64,000 nt of DNA. Origin: Thalassospira sp. ER-Se-21-Dark (GTDB lineage Bacteria > Pseudomonadota > Alphaproteobacteria > Rhodospirillales > Thalassospiraceae). This document shows, piece after piece, positions 36,528-45,967 of the stretch. The notes beneath the pieces were generated by a model that was not told the origin of the DNA, made no database searches, and was given only the letters and a program-made list of their open reading frames with translations. Every line of letters starts with the position of its first letter. The first letter of the stretch is position 1. The DNA lies in assembly GCF_017922435.1 (NCBI RefSeq), contig NZ_VDEZ01000001.1, positions 310,001-374,000 of the forward strand, read 5' to 3'. The translations under genes and the position numbers were made by a program.

Positions 36528-37217
36528 ATGGACCTACCTTCTGCGGTTATTTTTGACCTTGATGGTTGTCTGGTCGACAGCGAACCACTGTCGCTGGAAG
36601 TCATCGCGGCCGAGATGAACTGTCTTGGCATTAATGACGTCACCATCAATTACGTACGCGAACGGTTTCTCGGTGTCTCGATCCAGGATATCTGCAAGCA
36701 CGTTTCTGAACGGCTTGGCAAAGCCTGCCCGGATGATTTCACCCAACGGGTCGAAGACCGGCTGCTGGGAGAATACAAAACCCGACTGCGCCAAATCCCC
36801 GATGCCGAAAACCTGTTGCGAAGCTTGACCGATGCCGGTGTGAAAACCGCCCTGGCAACTGGAAGCTCGCTGCGTCGAATGGGGGCAACACTTGATATCT
36901 CGGGGTTTGATGTGCATTTCGCCGGGACGGCGTTCAGCGCCGATCAGGTCACCAATGGCAAGCCGGCCCCTGACCTGTTCCTGCTGGCGGCCGAAGGTAT
37001 CTCTGTCCCGCCCGAAAACTGTGTGGTGATTGAAGATTCCCCACACGGCGTAAAAGGGGCGCGGGCGGCGGGGATGACTGCATTGGGCTTTGTCGGCGGC
37101 ACACACTTGCATGACATCCGCGCAGATCAAAGTCAGGTGCTTCTTAATGCCGGGGCTTTGGAGATCTTTGAAAGCCTTCAGGAAATTGGCGACGAAATTC
37201 TACGCAGCCTTAAGTAA
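36528..37217 (+). CDS. HAD-family sugar-phosphate phosphatase (beta-phosphoglucomutase-like)
   Basis: The 229-residue HAD hydrolase has motif 1 FDLDGCLVDSE (D10 nucleophile, D12 acid/base), motif 2 LATGSSL near 107, the Lys in NGKPAPD near 145 and motif 4 VIEDSPHGVKGA near 169. The group includes phosphatases acting on sugar phosphates. HAD enzymes of this kind recur in polyol operons, where they may remove misphosphorylated sugars. The gene starts 10 nt after the ATPase stop and precedes xylulokinase. Confidence 0.82.
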   Translation: MDLPSAVIFDLDGCLVDSEPLSLEVIAAEMNCLGINDVTINYVRERFLGVSIQDICKHVSERLGKACPDDFTQRVEDRLLGEYKTRLRQIPDAENLLRSLTDAGVKTALATGSSLRRMGATLDISGFDVHFAGTAFSADQVTNGKPAPDLFLLAAEGISVPPENCVVIEDSPHGVKGARAAGMTALGFVGGTHLHDIRADQSQVLLNAGALEIFESLQEIGDEILRSLK

Positions 37218-37284
37218 ACTAATGCTATGACGTCACCACTAACACCGTGTTACCGGCTTCGATTTCAGCGATAAAGGCTATGGA

Positions 37285-38736
37285 ATGACCTTTCTTGGTA
37301 TTGACCTTGGAACCTCTGGCGTCCGTTTACTGCTGATCGATGAAGACAGCCAACCGATCGGAGCTGCGGAACGCGCCTATCACGCGGCACATCCGCATCC
37401 AGGTTGGTCGGAACAGAACCCGGCAGACTGGATTGCCGCCCTGGAAGAAGCCATCGCAGAGCTTCGCGACAACTACCCACAATTTTCGGCCCTGCGCGGC
37501 ATCGGCGTTGCAGGCCATATGCATGGTGCAACGCTTTTGGATGACGCCGGTCGCCCACTTCGCCCATGCATCCTGTGGAACGATACGCGGTCCCACACCG
37601 AAGCCGCCCGTCTGGATGCCAAGGATCAGGTACGTGCCATTTCCGGCAACATCGTCTTCCCGGGCTTCACCGCCCCCAAACTCGAATGGGTGCGCGAACA
37701 TGAACCGGAAATATATGCCAAAACCGCCAAGGTGCTGCTGCCTGCGGCTTACCTCAATTTCTATTTGACCGGCGACTATGTCGCGGACATGTCTGATAGT
37801 GCCGGCACATCATGGCTTGATGTCGGCAAGCGGATCTGGTCCGATACCCTGCTTGATGCCGGGAACATGCGCCGCGACCAGATGCCACGCCTTGTCGAGG
37901 GCACAGAAGAAGCCGGTCGCTTGCGCCCCGCCCTTCTTGATGCCTGGGGGCTGACTGAACCGGTATCGATTGCAGGTGGGGCTGGTGACAATGCTGCTGC
38001 TGCCTGCGGTATCGGCGCACAGGATGAAGGGCAAGGTTTTGTCTCTCTTGGCACTTCGGGTGTGTTACTTGCATCTCGGGCTGGTTATCACCCGGCACCC
38101 GAAACGGCGTTGCATACATTCTGCCATACCATTCCGGGGCGCTGGTATCAGATGGGGGTCATGCTTTCCGCGACAGATAGCCTTAACTGGCTTGCCCGAA
38201 TCACGGGTCAAACCCCAATTGAATTGACCTCTGAGCTGGGTAAAAACCTCCAAAAACCGGGTTCGGTGCGTTATCTGCCTTATCTATCGGGTGAACGCAC
38301 CCCGCACAATGATGCTGAAATCCGCGGCAGCTTCACCGGCCTTAGTACAGAAACCGGCCGTTCAGACCTGACACGTGCAGTCCTCGAAGGCGTTGCCTTT
38401 GGCCTGCGTGACAGTTTCGAGGCGCTTGTAGCCACCAATGCCAAATTCGATCAACTGATTGCTATTGGCGGCGGTTCGGCATCCCGCTACTGGATTGAGC
38501 TGATTGCAACCATCCTTGGCGTCCCATTGTCGCTTCCCAAAAGCGGCGAGTTTGGCGCTGCCCTCGGTGCTGCACGCCTTGGCATGACTGCTGCTACGGG
38601 CATGGCACCAGACACCATCATGACCATTCCAGAAGTACGTGAAATGATCGAACCCAGTCACCCTCATCGCAACGCATTCGAAGACGCCTACGGAAAATTC
38701 CGGGCCGCCTATACGGCAATCAAGGCCTCGCAGTAG
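37285..38736 (+). CDS. xylB: Xylulokinase
   Basis: The 483-residue FGGY-family kinase begins TFLGIDLGTSGVRLLLID (phosphate 1). It has GHMHGATLLD near 76, LWNDTRSHTE near 98 and the catalytic Asp in GGAGDNAAAACGIG near 235; GGGSASRYW near 394 binds adenosine. The pattern (GWSEQNPADW) is that of D-xylulose kinase, feeding D-xylulose 5-phosphate into the pentose phosphate path. It closes the polyol operon and matches the xylitol dehydrogenase next door. AAAGG lies before the ATG. Confidence 0.88.
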   Translation: MTFLGIDLGTSGVRLLLIDEDSQPIGAAERAYHAAHPHPGWSEQNPADWIAALEEAIAELRDNYPQFSALRGIGVAGHMHGATLLDDAGRPLRPCILWNDTRSHTEAARLDAKDQVRAISGNIVFPGFTAPKLEWVREHEPEIYAKTAKVLLPAAYLNFYLTGDYVADMSDSAGTSWLDVGKRIWSDTLLDAGNMRRDQMPRLVEGTEEAGRLRPALLDAWGLTEPVSIAGGAGDNAAAACGIGAQDEGQGFVSLGTSGVLLASRAGYHPAPETALHTFCHTIPGRWYQMGVMLSATDSLNWLARITGQTPIELTSELGKNLQKPGSVRYLPYLSGERTPHNDAEIRGSFTGLSTETGRSDLTRAVLEGVAFGLRDSFEALVATNAKFDQLIAIGGGSASRYWIELIATILGVPLSLPKSGEFGAALGAARLGMTAATGMAPDTIMTIPEVREMIEPSHPHRNAFEDAYGKFRAAYTAIKASQ

Positions 38737-39113
38737 ACTGCATCAACATTGATTGCGAATTGATAAATCGAGCACAAGTACCAACTATCGCTCCATACCC
38801 ACGAGTTATGATAATTCGGGCAGTTGCTAGATCAGACTGATTTTTGCGGGAATATATAGAGCGATGGAGCAATGAGTACGTTCTGTAAGCACTGCCCCTG
38901 TCAGGTATCACAAAAGGTGACATCCGACTTATGGCGCAATCAATTGCCAACGGAAAACTGACGCGCTTCGTTTACCGGACACGTTTACAGTTTGAGGGTT
39001 GAACATGATTTCTTCCTTGCACAGTTCTTCGGATATCGTCCCCCCAATAAACTTGGTCAACGTCAACGTTAACTGTCTCAGTGCAATCAATTGAAGCTCA
39101 AGCTCCTAGTCAC
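38737..39113. other. Intergenic region between the pentitol and nitrous-oxide modules
   Basis: No gene is seen in about 380 bases. It holds a diverged copy of the CATAACT repeat (38794-38810), dispersed repeat D (38899-38950) and, at 39050-39075, short overlapping ACGTTRAC-type repeats (GTCAACGTCAACGTTAAC) of unknown role. The nos promoter lies at its right end. Confidence 0.5.
38899..38950. repeat. Dispersed repeat copy D
   Basis: The copy starts TGTCAGGTATCACAAAAG, closes with TGACA at 38918-38922 and ends GCGCAATCAATT, matching copy A (AGAATCAATT). It marks the boundary between the pentitol module and the nos cluster. Confidence 0.6.
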
Positions 39114-39127
39114 TTGACCACTGTCAA
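39114..39127 (+). promoter_or_regulatory. FNR/DNR box upstream of the nos cluster
   Basis: TTGAC-CACT-GTCAA is a perfect DNR/NNR-type palindrome. A TATGAG hexamer lies at 39150-39155, exactly where the -10 box of a promoter activated from -41.5 should be, which puts transcription start near 39162. Confidence 0.8.
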
Positions 39128-39162
39128 TAATCAGGAATCTGCGATGGAATATGAGAAGCATT

Positions 39163-39543
39163 ATGGAAAAAATGCTTCGCACATTTCTGTTGTTTCTGAT
39201 CGCACTTTCCCTGACCGGAACCGGTGTTGTTCAGGCTATTGCTCAGGTGACGAAGCAAACTGCAGCTTCTGACCTTGTTCAAATCACGATCTGCAGCACA
39301 GACCAGACTCCCGTGACAATATTGATCGACCGGAACGGCAACAAAGCACCCGCACCTGTCGAATGCGATTACCCAAATTGCATGAACTGCCTGAGCGGAT
39401 CTGCATTCCAGCTTCCAGACCCTATTGGCGTGCCCGAACATGACCGCAAAGTCGTTCTGACGATCTTCCCCATGTCATTTGACCACGCCGGCGCAACACG
39501 GACTGCACCGGCGACGGCACGCGCGCCTCCGCAAAAGGTTTGA
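39163..39543 (+). CDS. Small secreted cysteine-bearing protein preceding nosR (DUF2946-like)
   Basis: This protein of about 126 residues starts with a hydrophobic signal (about 4-26, ending VVQAIAQ) and has an ICSTD segment and a CDYPNCMNC cluster. This Cys pattern recalls DUF2946-type secreted proteins often found with copper genes. A role in copper supply to the periplasmic copper enzyme NosZ is an inference. The ATG at 39151 is unlikely because the promoter geometry puts transcription start near 39162; starts at 39163 or 39172 are better. It ends 4 nt before nosR and shares its promoter. Confidence 0.6.
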   Translation: MEKMLRTFLLFLIALSLTGTGVVQAIAQVTKQTAASDLVQITICSTDQTPVTILIDRNGNKAPAPVECDYPNCMNCLSGSAFQLPDPIGVPEHDRKVVLTIFPMSFDHAGATRTAPATARAPPQKV

Positions 39544-39547
39544 ATTC

Positions 39548-41815
39548 ATGAACATCCCATTTGCCCCACGTCATCTTCAGACCAAATACACGGCACCCAG
39601 AGCATTGATGCTCCTGCAGTGTCTTCTCGTCATTGCTGTTGTTTGTCTTCTTTCTTCAGTGCTGTGGGTTTCCCGGGCAAACGCGCAAAACAAACCTGTT
39701 CTGGCGCAGTTCATTGAAAAAGTTCCCGCGCCGTCCCTGGTCGAGGGCGCTGATGGTTATGGTCCGGTTCAAAAAGACGTGCCTGTCGCACCGGTTCTCA
39801 AGAACGGTGAGCAGATCGGCTGGGCTTTTATTACCTCTGATTTTGTTGGCACCACCGGCTATTCCGGCAAACCGATCCACGTCATGGTCGCTGTTGACTC
39901 AAAGGCCCGGATCATCGGTGTCAAACTGGTCAAGCATTCCGAACCGATCGTCCTGATTGGCATTCCAGAAGAGCGGATCGCGTCACTCACCGAGGGATAT
40001 GTCGGCTTTGACCTGGTTGCGGCAACAAAAGATGCAGACCACGAGCTGAATATTATTTCCGGTGCAACGGTGACCATTATGGTCATCGATGACTCGATCC
40101 TGCGCTCGGGCATCAAGGTTGCGCGCATGCTCGAACTGGGTGGATTGAGTGCCCCCGAGCAATCCAATGCAGCACAATTCAAAATCAGATCAGATGCGAC
40201 CGCCCCGGAAGACTGGTTCAAACTGGTTGGTGACGGGACAATTCGTCGCATGTCACTTGATGTCGGTCAGGTGAATGACGCTTTCGCCGCGATGGACGAT
40301 CCAAGAGCGCTTGAGCGGCCAATTGAAGCCCCCGCCGACGAAACCTTCATCGATATGTATGTCTCGCTTGTCAGCATCCCGGCCATTGGCAAGGCAACAC
40401 TTGGCGAGCGTGGCTACAACAATCTGAAATCATGGCTCAAGGACGGAGAAGAAGCTGTTCTTGTGACCGCGCGGGGACAGTATTCGTTCAAGGGTTCGGG
40501 ATATGTCCGCGGCGGATTGTTCGATCGTATCCAGCTCATCCAGGGCGATATGTCGGTACGTTTCCGCGACCGGAACCATCGCCGTGTCGGCGACATCATG
40601 GCCGACGGGGCACCGGAATTCAAAGAGATGGATCTGTTCAAGATCCCGGCAGACAGCAACTTTGATCCAGCGCAACCCTGGCGCTTGGAACTTCTTGTCC
40701 ATCGCGATGTCGGCGCGATTGAGCGTCTCTATACCACCTTTGACATCGGCTGGCAGCCGCCAGCCAACTACCTCACTAAAGTAGCCCTACCGGCGCGGGA
40801 AGCAGACAAATCGAGCGGACCCAGCTTCGCAACTGACGAACAGGCTGCCAAAACCGCCCTTTGGCAACGGATCTGGCGCGACAAAACTGTCGAAATTGTT
40901 GTGCTCAGCATCATGTTACTTGTTCTGACCGCCGCGTTTTTCTTCCAGGGCTTCCTGACACGTTCTGCAAAATTCACCTTCTGGTTCCGAATTTCGTTCC
41001 TGACGGTCACGCTGGTGTTCCTTGGCTGGTACGCCAACGCGCAGCTTTCCGTTGTCAATCTTATGGCGCTGACCAACTCGCTTGTGACGGGCTTCACCTG
41101 GGAAGCGTTCCTGCTTGATCCACTGACCTTTATCCTGTGGTTCTCGGTTGCGGCGGCGCTGATCTTCTGGGGGCGTGGTGCCTATTGCGGCTGGTTGTGC
41201 CCGTTTGGCGCGCTTCAGGAACTGACCAACCGGATTGCCAAATTCTTCCATGTCCCGCAATGGACGCTTCCGTGGGGGCTGCATGAACGGCTCTGGGCGG
41301 TGAAATACATCATCTTCCTTGGCCTGTTTGGCACCATGCTGGCCTCCATTGATCAGGCGGAGAAACTGGCCGAGGTCGAACCCTTCAAGACCGCCATCAT
41401 CCTCAAATTTGATCGGGCATGGCCGTTTGTTCTTTACGCCCTTGTCCTTCTTGGCGCCGGGCTTTTCGTCGAACGGTTCTATTGCCGGTATCTGTGCCCA
41501 TTGGGCGCAGCCCTCGCGATCCCGGCGCGTATGCGCATGTTTGACTGGCTCAAACGCTACAAGGAATGCGGCAGCCCCTGCCAGAGCTGCGCGCATGAAT
41601 GCATGGTTCAAGCCATCCACCCCACAGGAGAAATCAACCCCAACGAGTGTCACAACTGCCTTCACTGTCAGGTGCTGTATCAAAGCGAAAAAATCTGTCC
41701 GGTCGTGATCAAGAAACTCAAGCGGCAGGAAAGCCTCTTGGCAAGCACGGAAGGCGCACAAAAAGCGCTTAACCGGACCCGGACGACCAAGCAAAATCTC
41801 AAGGAGAAGTCATGA
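39548..41815 (+). CDS. nosR: NosR, electron-transfer flavo/iron-sulfur membrane protein of N2O reduction
   Basis: The 755-residue protein has an N-terminal hydrophobic segment (about 19-40) and a periplasmic FMN-binding domain with the flavinylation motif SGATVT at 171-176 (T176 the probable covalent FMN site). Several membrane segments follow from about 445, with two cytoplasmic CxxxCP motifs (CGWLCPFG and CRYLCPLG). C-terminal ferredoxin-like clusters contain CGSPCQSC and CHNCLHCQ. NosR passes quinol electrons to, and is needed for, NosZ. The ATG at 39548 is chosen because AAAGG precedes it and the membrane segment follows. Its TGA overlaps the nosZ start. Confidence 0.93.
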   Translation: MNIPFAPRHLQTKYTAPRALMLLQCLLVIAVVCLLSSVLWVSRANAQNKPVLAQFIEKVPAPSLVEGADGYGPVQKDVPVAPVLKNGEQIGWAFITSDFVGTTGYSGKPIHVMVAVDSKARIIGVKLVKHSEPIVLIGIPEERIASLTEGYVGFDLVAATKDADHELNIISGATVTIMVIDDSILRSGIKVARMLELGGLSAPEQSNAAQFKIRSDATAPEDWFKLVGDGTIRRMSLDVGQVNDAFAAMDDPRALERPIEAPADETFIDMYVSLVSIPAIGKATLGERGYNNLKSWLKDGEEAVLVTARGQYSFKGSGYVRGGLFDRIQLIQGDMSVRFRDRNHRRVGDIMADGAPEFKEMDLFKIPADSNFDPAQPWRLELLVHRDVGAIERLYTTFDIGWQPPANYLTKVALPAREADKSSGPSFATDEQAAKTALWQRIWRDKTVEIVVLSIMLLVLTAAFFFQGFLTRSAKFTFWFRISFLTVTLVFLGWYANAQLSVVNLMALTNSLVTGFTWEAFLLDPLTFILWFSVAAALIFWGRGAYCGWLCPFGALQELTNRIAKFFHVPQWTLPWGLHERLWAVKYIIFLGLFGTMLASIDQAEKLAEVEPFKTAIILKFDRAWPFVLYALVLLGAGLFVERFYCRYLCPLGAALAIPARMRMFDWLKRYKECGSPCQSCAHECMVQAIHPTGEINPNECHNCLHCQVLYQSEKICPVVIKKLKRQESLLASTEGAQKALNRTRTTKQNLKEKS

Positions 41816-43761
41816 TGTCTGACAAAACATCCAAACCCGGAATCAGCCGACGTGATCTATTTGGCGTTGCCGCTGGCGGTGCTGCCTTTGCCGGCGCGGC
41901 AGGTGCTGCACGCTTGGCAGCAGTCGGTGGCGCAACCGGTGCTGCAACAGCCCTTTCGATTGGCAGCGCCCAGGCTTCAACCGGCGCAGAGGCAAGCCTC
42001 GCCCCCGGTCAGCTTGATGAGTATTACGGTTTCTGGTCGTCGGGCCAGACGGGCGAAATGCGCATTCTGGGTATCCCGTCCATGCGTGAACTTATGCGCG
42101 TTCCTGTTTTCAACCGTTGCTCGGCAACGGGTTGGGGGCAGACCAATGAAAGCCTGAATGTTCTTACCGAGAACATGTTGCCCAAAACCAAGGAATTTCT
42201 CGCTGCCAACGGCAAGAAGATCCATGATAACGGCGACTTGCACCACGTCCATATGTCCTTCACCGAAGGCAAGTATGACGGCCGTTTCCTGTTCATGAAT
42301 GACAAGGCGAATACGCGTGTGGCGCGTGTGCGTTGCGATGTCATGAAGGCTGACAAGGTCCTGGAAATCCCGAACGCAAAGGCCATTCACGGCCTGCGTC
42401 CGCAAAAATGGCCGCGTACCAACTATGTCTTTGCCAATGGCGAGGACGAGACGCCGATGGTCAATGACGGCAAGGTACTTGATGATCCGTCGCAATATGT
42501 GAACTTCTACACTGCAATCGACGCAGACGAGATGCAGGTCGCATGGCAGGTCATGGTATCGGGCAACCTTGATAATACCGACGCCGACTATGACGGCAAA
42601 TATGCCTTTTCAACCAGCTATAACTCGGAAATGGGGATGAACCTTGCGGAAATGACCGCGTCCGAGCTTGATCACGTTGTTGTCTTTAACATCAAGGAAA
42701 TCGAAAAAGGCATCGCAGCAGGCGATTACATCGAGCTGAATGGCGTTAAGGTTATCGACGGACGCAAAGGCAAAAACAAAAACTACACCCGATATATTCC
42801 AGTCCCCAACAGCCCGCATGGCTGTAACATGGCTCCGGACAAAAAACACCTTTGCATCGCGGGCAAACTGTCCCCGACCGTTTCGGTGATTGATGTCACC
42901 AAGCTTGATGCTGTGTTCTACGACGGTGCAGAACCGCGTTCCGCCGTTGTTGCCGAACCGGAACTGGGTCTTGGTCCGCTACATACCGCATTTGACGGCA
43001 AGGGCAATGCCCTGACCACCCTGTTCCTCGACAGTCAGGTGGTCAAATGGAACATTGAAAAAGCCGTGCGTGCCTACGCTGGTGAAAATGTCGATCCGAT
43101 CATCAAAAAGGTCGATGTCCATTACCAGCCGGGCCACAACTCCACCTCGATGGGGGAAACTCTGGAAGCTGACGGGAAATGGTTCATTTCAATGAACAAG
43201 TTCTCCAAAGACCGCTTCCTGAATGTCGGCCCGCTTAAGCCAGAAAACGAACAGCTGTTCTCGATGCAGGGCGATGATCTGGTTCTTATGCATGATGGTC
43301 CGACATTTGCCGAACCCCATGATTCGATCATTGTTCACCGTTCGGTGGTCACCCCGGCCAGTGTCTGGAATCGTCAGGATCCGATGTGGGCCAAAACCCG
43401 CGAACAAGCCGAGGCAGATGGCGTCGACATTGACGACTGGACCGAAACCGTTGTCCGCGATGGCAACAAGGTCCGTGTCTATATGAGTTCTTCAGCGCCG
43501 ACCTTCAGCCTTGAGTCCTTCAAGGTCAAGGAAGGCGATGAAGTAACCGTCATCATCACCAACATGGACGACATCGATGACCTGACACACGGTTTCACCA
43601 TGGGGGACCATGGCGTTGCATTCGAGGTCGGCCCACAAGCAACTGCATCGGCAACCTTTGTCGCCTCCAAACCGGGTGTCTACTGGTACTATTGCCAGTG
43701 GTTCTGTCATGCCCTGCACATGGAAATGCGTGGCCGTATGTTCGTTGAACCGCGGAGTTAA
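41812..43761 (+). CDS. nosZ: Nitrous-oxide reductase (clade I, Tat-exported)
   Basis: The 649-residue protein has a twin-arginine signal, [12 protein letters not shown] (R13, R14), placing it in clade I and sending it folded to the periplasm. The seven-bladed propeller holds the CuZ histidines (DLHHVHMSF near 143, PHGCNMAP near 342). The C-terminal cupredoxin carries the CuA site C628-W-F/x-C632-x3-H636-x2-M639, with another His in DDLTHGF. It reduces N2O to N2. The ATGATG start overlaps nosR (ATGA). No frameshift is seen, and all key copper ligands appear present. Confidence 0.96.
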   Translation: MMSDKTSKPGISRRDLFGVAAGGAAFAGAAGAARLAAVGGATGAATALSIGSAQASTGAEASLAPGQLDEYYGFWSSGQTGEMRILGIPSMRELMRVPVFNRCSATGWGQTNESLNVLTENMLPKTKEFLAANGKKIHDNGDLHHVHMSFTEGKYDGRFLFMNDKANTRVARVRCDVMKADKVLEIPNAKAIHGLRPQKWPRTNYVFANGEDETPMVNDGKVLDDPSQYVNFYTAIDADEMQVAWQVMVSGNLDNTDADYDGKYAFSTSYNSEMGMNLAEMTASELDHVVVFNIKEIEKGIAAGDYIELNGVKVIDGRKGKNKNYTRYIPVPNSPHGCNMAPDKKHLCIAGKLSPTVSVIDVTKLDAVFYDGAEPRSAVVAEPELGLGPLHTAFDGKGNALTTLFLDSQVVKWNIEKAVRAYAGENVDPIIKKVDVHYQPGHNSTSMGETLEADGKWFISMNKFSKDRFLNVGPLKPENEQLFSMQGDDLVLMHDGPTFAEPHDSIIVHRSVVTPASVWNRQDPMWAKTREQAEADGVDIDDWTETVVRDGNKVRVYMSSSAPTFSLESFKVKEGDEVTVIITNMDDIDDLTHGFTMGDHGVAFEVGPQATASATFVASKPGVYWYYCQWFCHALHMEMRGRMFVEPRS

Positions 43762-43767
43762 CCTGTG

Positions 43768-45105
43768 ATGTTGCGCCCCGTCATGATGATCTTGGCCATG
43801 GCTGTCTTGCCGCTGCAGGTTCTTGCGGCAACGCAATCTGTGCCGTCAACTGACGGGGCGCTGATCTCTGCCATCGCCGGGGCTGCCCCCGGCGATGTGC
43901 TGCTGCTTGATCCTGGGCCCCATCAAGGTCCCATAGAACTCGATAGGCCCGTCACCATTGATGGTCAGGGCAAAGCAAAAATTTATGGAAACAAGACCGG
44001 AAGCGTCATTTCTGTAACCGGAACAGATATCACCATCCGTGGGCTTGAGATCGCGGGTTCGGGTTCAGCACATGAAACAATTGATTCCGGCATCCAGCTC
44101 CATCGGACAGCCGCACGTATTCTGGTCGAGGATAACCGCATCCTCGGAAACCTCTATGGGGTTGATATTCACGGCGCCAAAAATGCCACGGTGCGCGACA
44201 ATGTCATTATCGGGCGCCGCGATCACAGACTGAATTCACGTGGCAACGGCATATATGTCTGGAACGCGCCGGGAACACTGGTCGAAAACAACGAGATCCA
44301 GTTCGGGCGCGACGGCATTTTCGTGAACACCTCCAATCGCGGCGTCTTCCGAGGCAATCTGATGCGCGATCTGCGATTTGCGGTGCATTACATGTATGCC
44401 CATGATTCAGAAATCTCGGGCAATGTGTCGATTGGCAATCACCTTGGTTTTGCCCTGATGTATTCGAACCGCATTACGGTGCGCGATAATCTGTCTCTTG
44501 CGGATCGCGACCAGGGCTTGATGCTGAACTACACCAACAAGTCTGATCTGGTCGGGAATCTGGTACGCGGCGCAGGCGGGAAATGCCTGTTTATCTATAA
44601 CGCGCATCACAATCTGATCGGCGACAACCGGTTCGAGGGCTGCCAGACCGGCATACATTTCACCGCTGGCTCCGAAAGCAATGCCCTGACAGGCAATGCC
44701 TTTATCGCTAACAAAACTCAGGTCAAGTATGTCGGGACCCGTGACGTCGAATGGAGTTTCGATGGCCGGGGAAATTTCTGGTCCGATCATCCGGTATTCG
44801 ATCTTGATGGCAACGGCATTGCAGACAGCCGGTTCCGGCCAAACGATCTTGTCGATCATATTTTATGGTCCCAACCCGCAGCCGGAATGCTTTTGGGCTC
44901 CCCCGCCGTTCAATTGATCCGCTGGAGCCAGGCACACTTCCCCGCAACCTTGCCGGGCGGGGTCGTCGACAGCTTCCCGCTCATGAAACCGATCGAAATT
45001 CCGGTTCCCGAAGAAATCGTCTCCCTTGAAATGGCTGCTCGCGCCAATCCTGTCTGGCTGCGTGAAAGGACTGAAAATGTGTCTGACCCTCTCGCAAGTC
45101 ACTAA
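43768..45105 (+). CDS. nosD: NosD, periplasmic copper-site maturation protein
   Basis: This protein of about 445 residues has a Sec signal (cleavage near VLAATQS) and many right-handed beta-helix (CASH/NosD) repeats with the recurring pattern of Asn/Ile steps (VRDNVIIGRRD, LVENNEIQFG, FRGNLMRDL). With NosF and NosY it forms the ABC-type complex that assembles the CuZ site with sulfur. The start is either GTG at 43765 or the ATG right after; both use the same GGAG. The gene overlaps nosF by 29 bases. Confidence 0.92.
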   Translation: MLRPVMMILAMAVLPLQVLAATQSVPSTDGALISAIAGAAPGDVLLLDPGPHQGPIELDRPVTIDGQGKAKIYGNKTGSVISVTGTDITIRGLEIAGSGSAHETIDSGIQLHRTAARILVEDNRILGNLYGVDIHGAKNATVRDNVIIGRRDHRLNSRGNGIYVWNAPGTLVENNEIQFGRDGIFVNTSNRGVFRGNLMRDLRFAVHYMYAHDSEISGNVSIGNHLGFALMYSNRITVRDNLSLADRDQGLMLNYTNKSDLVGNLVRGAGGKCLFIYNAHHNLIGDNRFEGCQTGIHFTAGSESNALTGNAFIANKTQVKYVGTRDVEWSFDGRGNFWSDHPVFDLDGNGIADSRFRPNDLVDHILWSQPAAGMLLGSPAVQLIRWSQAHFPATLPGGVVDSFPLMKPIEIPVPEEIVSLEMAARANPVWLRERTENVSDPLASH

Positions 45106-45967
45106 ACGCTATGATGATCATACCGTTCTTGATGCGGTTGGCTTTGATGTTGCCGCAGGTGAACGCGTTGCCTTGCTCGGCCATAATGGTGCTGGAAAGT
45201 CGACACTGATGAAGATCATTCTCGGCCTTGTCACTGCCGACGGGGGAACGGTTTCTGTCCATGGTCTTGCACCCGGAAGTTACCGGGCCCGCATGCAAAC
45301 AGCCTATCTTGCCGAAAACGCGTCCTTTCATCCGTCGCTGACCGGACAAGAACAGCTTCGATATTATCTTCGACTTCGCGGCGAAGATCCCCGAAAGGCT
45401 GCATCGCTTCTTGAACGCGTTGGATTGGGGGCAGCAGCAAACCGCCGCCTTGGCACCTATTCCAAGGGAATGCGCCAACGTGTCGGCATGGCCCAGGCGC
45501 TTATTGGTGAACCGAAACTCCTGATCCTTGATGAACCAACAAGCGGTCTCGACCCGGTATCACGGCGCGAGTTCTATGTCATTCTTGATGAACTGGCAGC
45601 ACAAGGCACAGCAATTCTTCTGTCTTCTCATGCCCTTACCGAGGTTGAGGCCAGAACTGATCGGATCGTCATTCTGTCGTCAGGCATAATGGTCGCAAAC
45701 GATACCTTGGCAAACTTGCGTCAACAGGCATCGCTGCCTATCCGCCTTCAGGTATCCGCCCAACGCGGCAAGGCGGACGAGGTCGCCCAAAAGCTCTCCG
45801 GGGAACGCAGCAACGGCGTGATGGTCGATCTTGTGTGCAGTTCCCAGGAAAAGCTCGCACGTCTTGGCGATATCTCGGCACTGGGGCCATTGGTCGATGA
45901 TGTCGATGTCATTCCGCCAAGTCTGGAAGATATCTATAGCCATTTCAGCAAACGGGGGAACGCATGA
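45077..45967 (+). CDS. nosF: NosF, ABC ATPase for NosZ copper-site assembly
   Basis: The 296-residue cytoplasmic ATPase has Walker A GHNGAGKST near 35-43, signature YSKGMRQRVGMAQ near 129 and Walker [13 protein letters not shown] near 151. The ATG at 45077 (AAAGGACTGAAA before it) is chosen; a frame start 51 bases earlier is inside nosD with no ribosome site. It powers the NosDFY complex. Its TGA overlaps the nosY ATG (ATGA). Confidence 0.93.
   Translation: MCLTLSQVTKRYDDHTVLDAVGFDVAAGERVALLGHNGAGKSTLMKIILGLVTADGGTVSVHGLAPGSYRARMQTAYLAENASFHPSLTGQEQLRYYLRLRGEDPRKAASLLERVGLGAAANRRLGTYSKGMRQRVGMAQALIGEPKLLILDEPTSGLDPVSRREFYVILDELAAQGTAILLSSHALTEVEARTDRIVILSSGIMVANDTLANLRQQASLPIRLQVSAQRGKADEVAQKLSGERSNGVMVDLVCSSQEKLARLGDISALGPLVDDVDVIPPSLEDIYSHFSKRGNA

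Noticed and set aside
39151-39162. ATG at 39151 as the start of the small protein before nosR
   Set aside because: The FNR/DNR box geometry puts transcription start near 39162, so this ATG would not be in the message; it also has no usable ribosome site.
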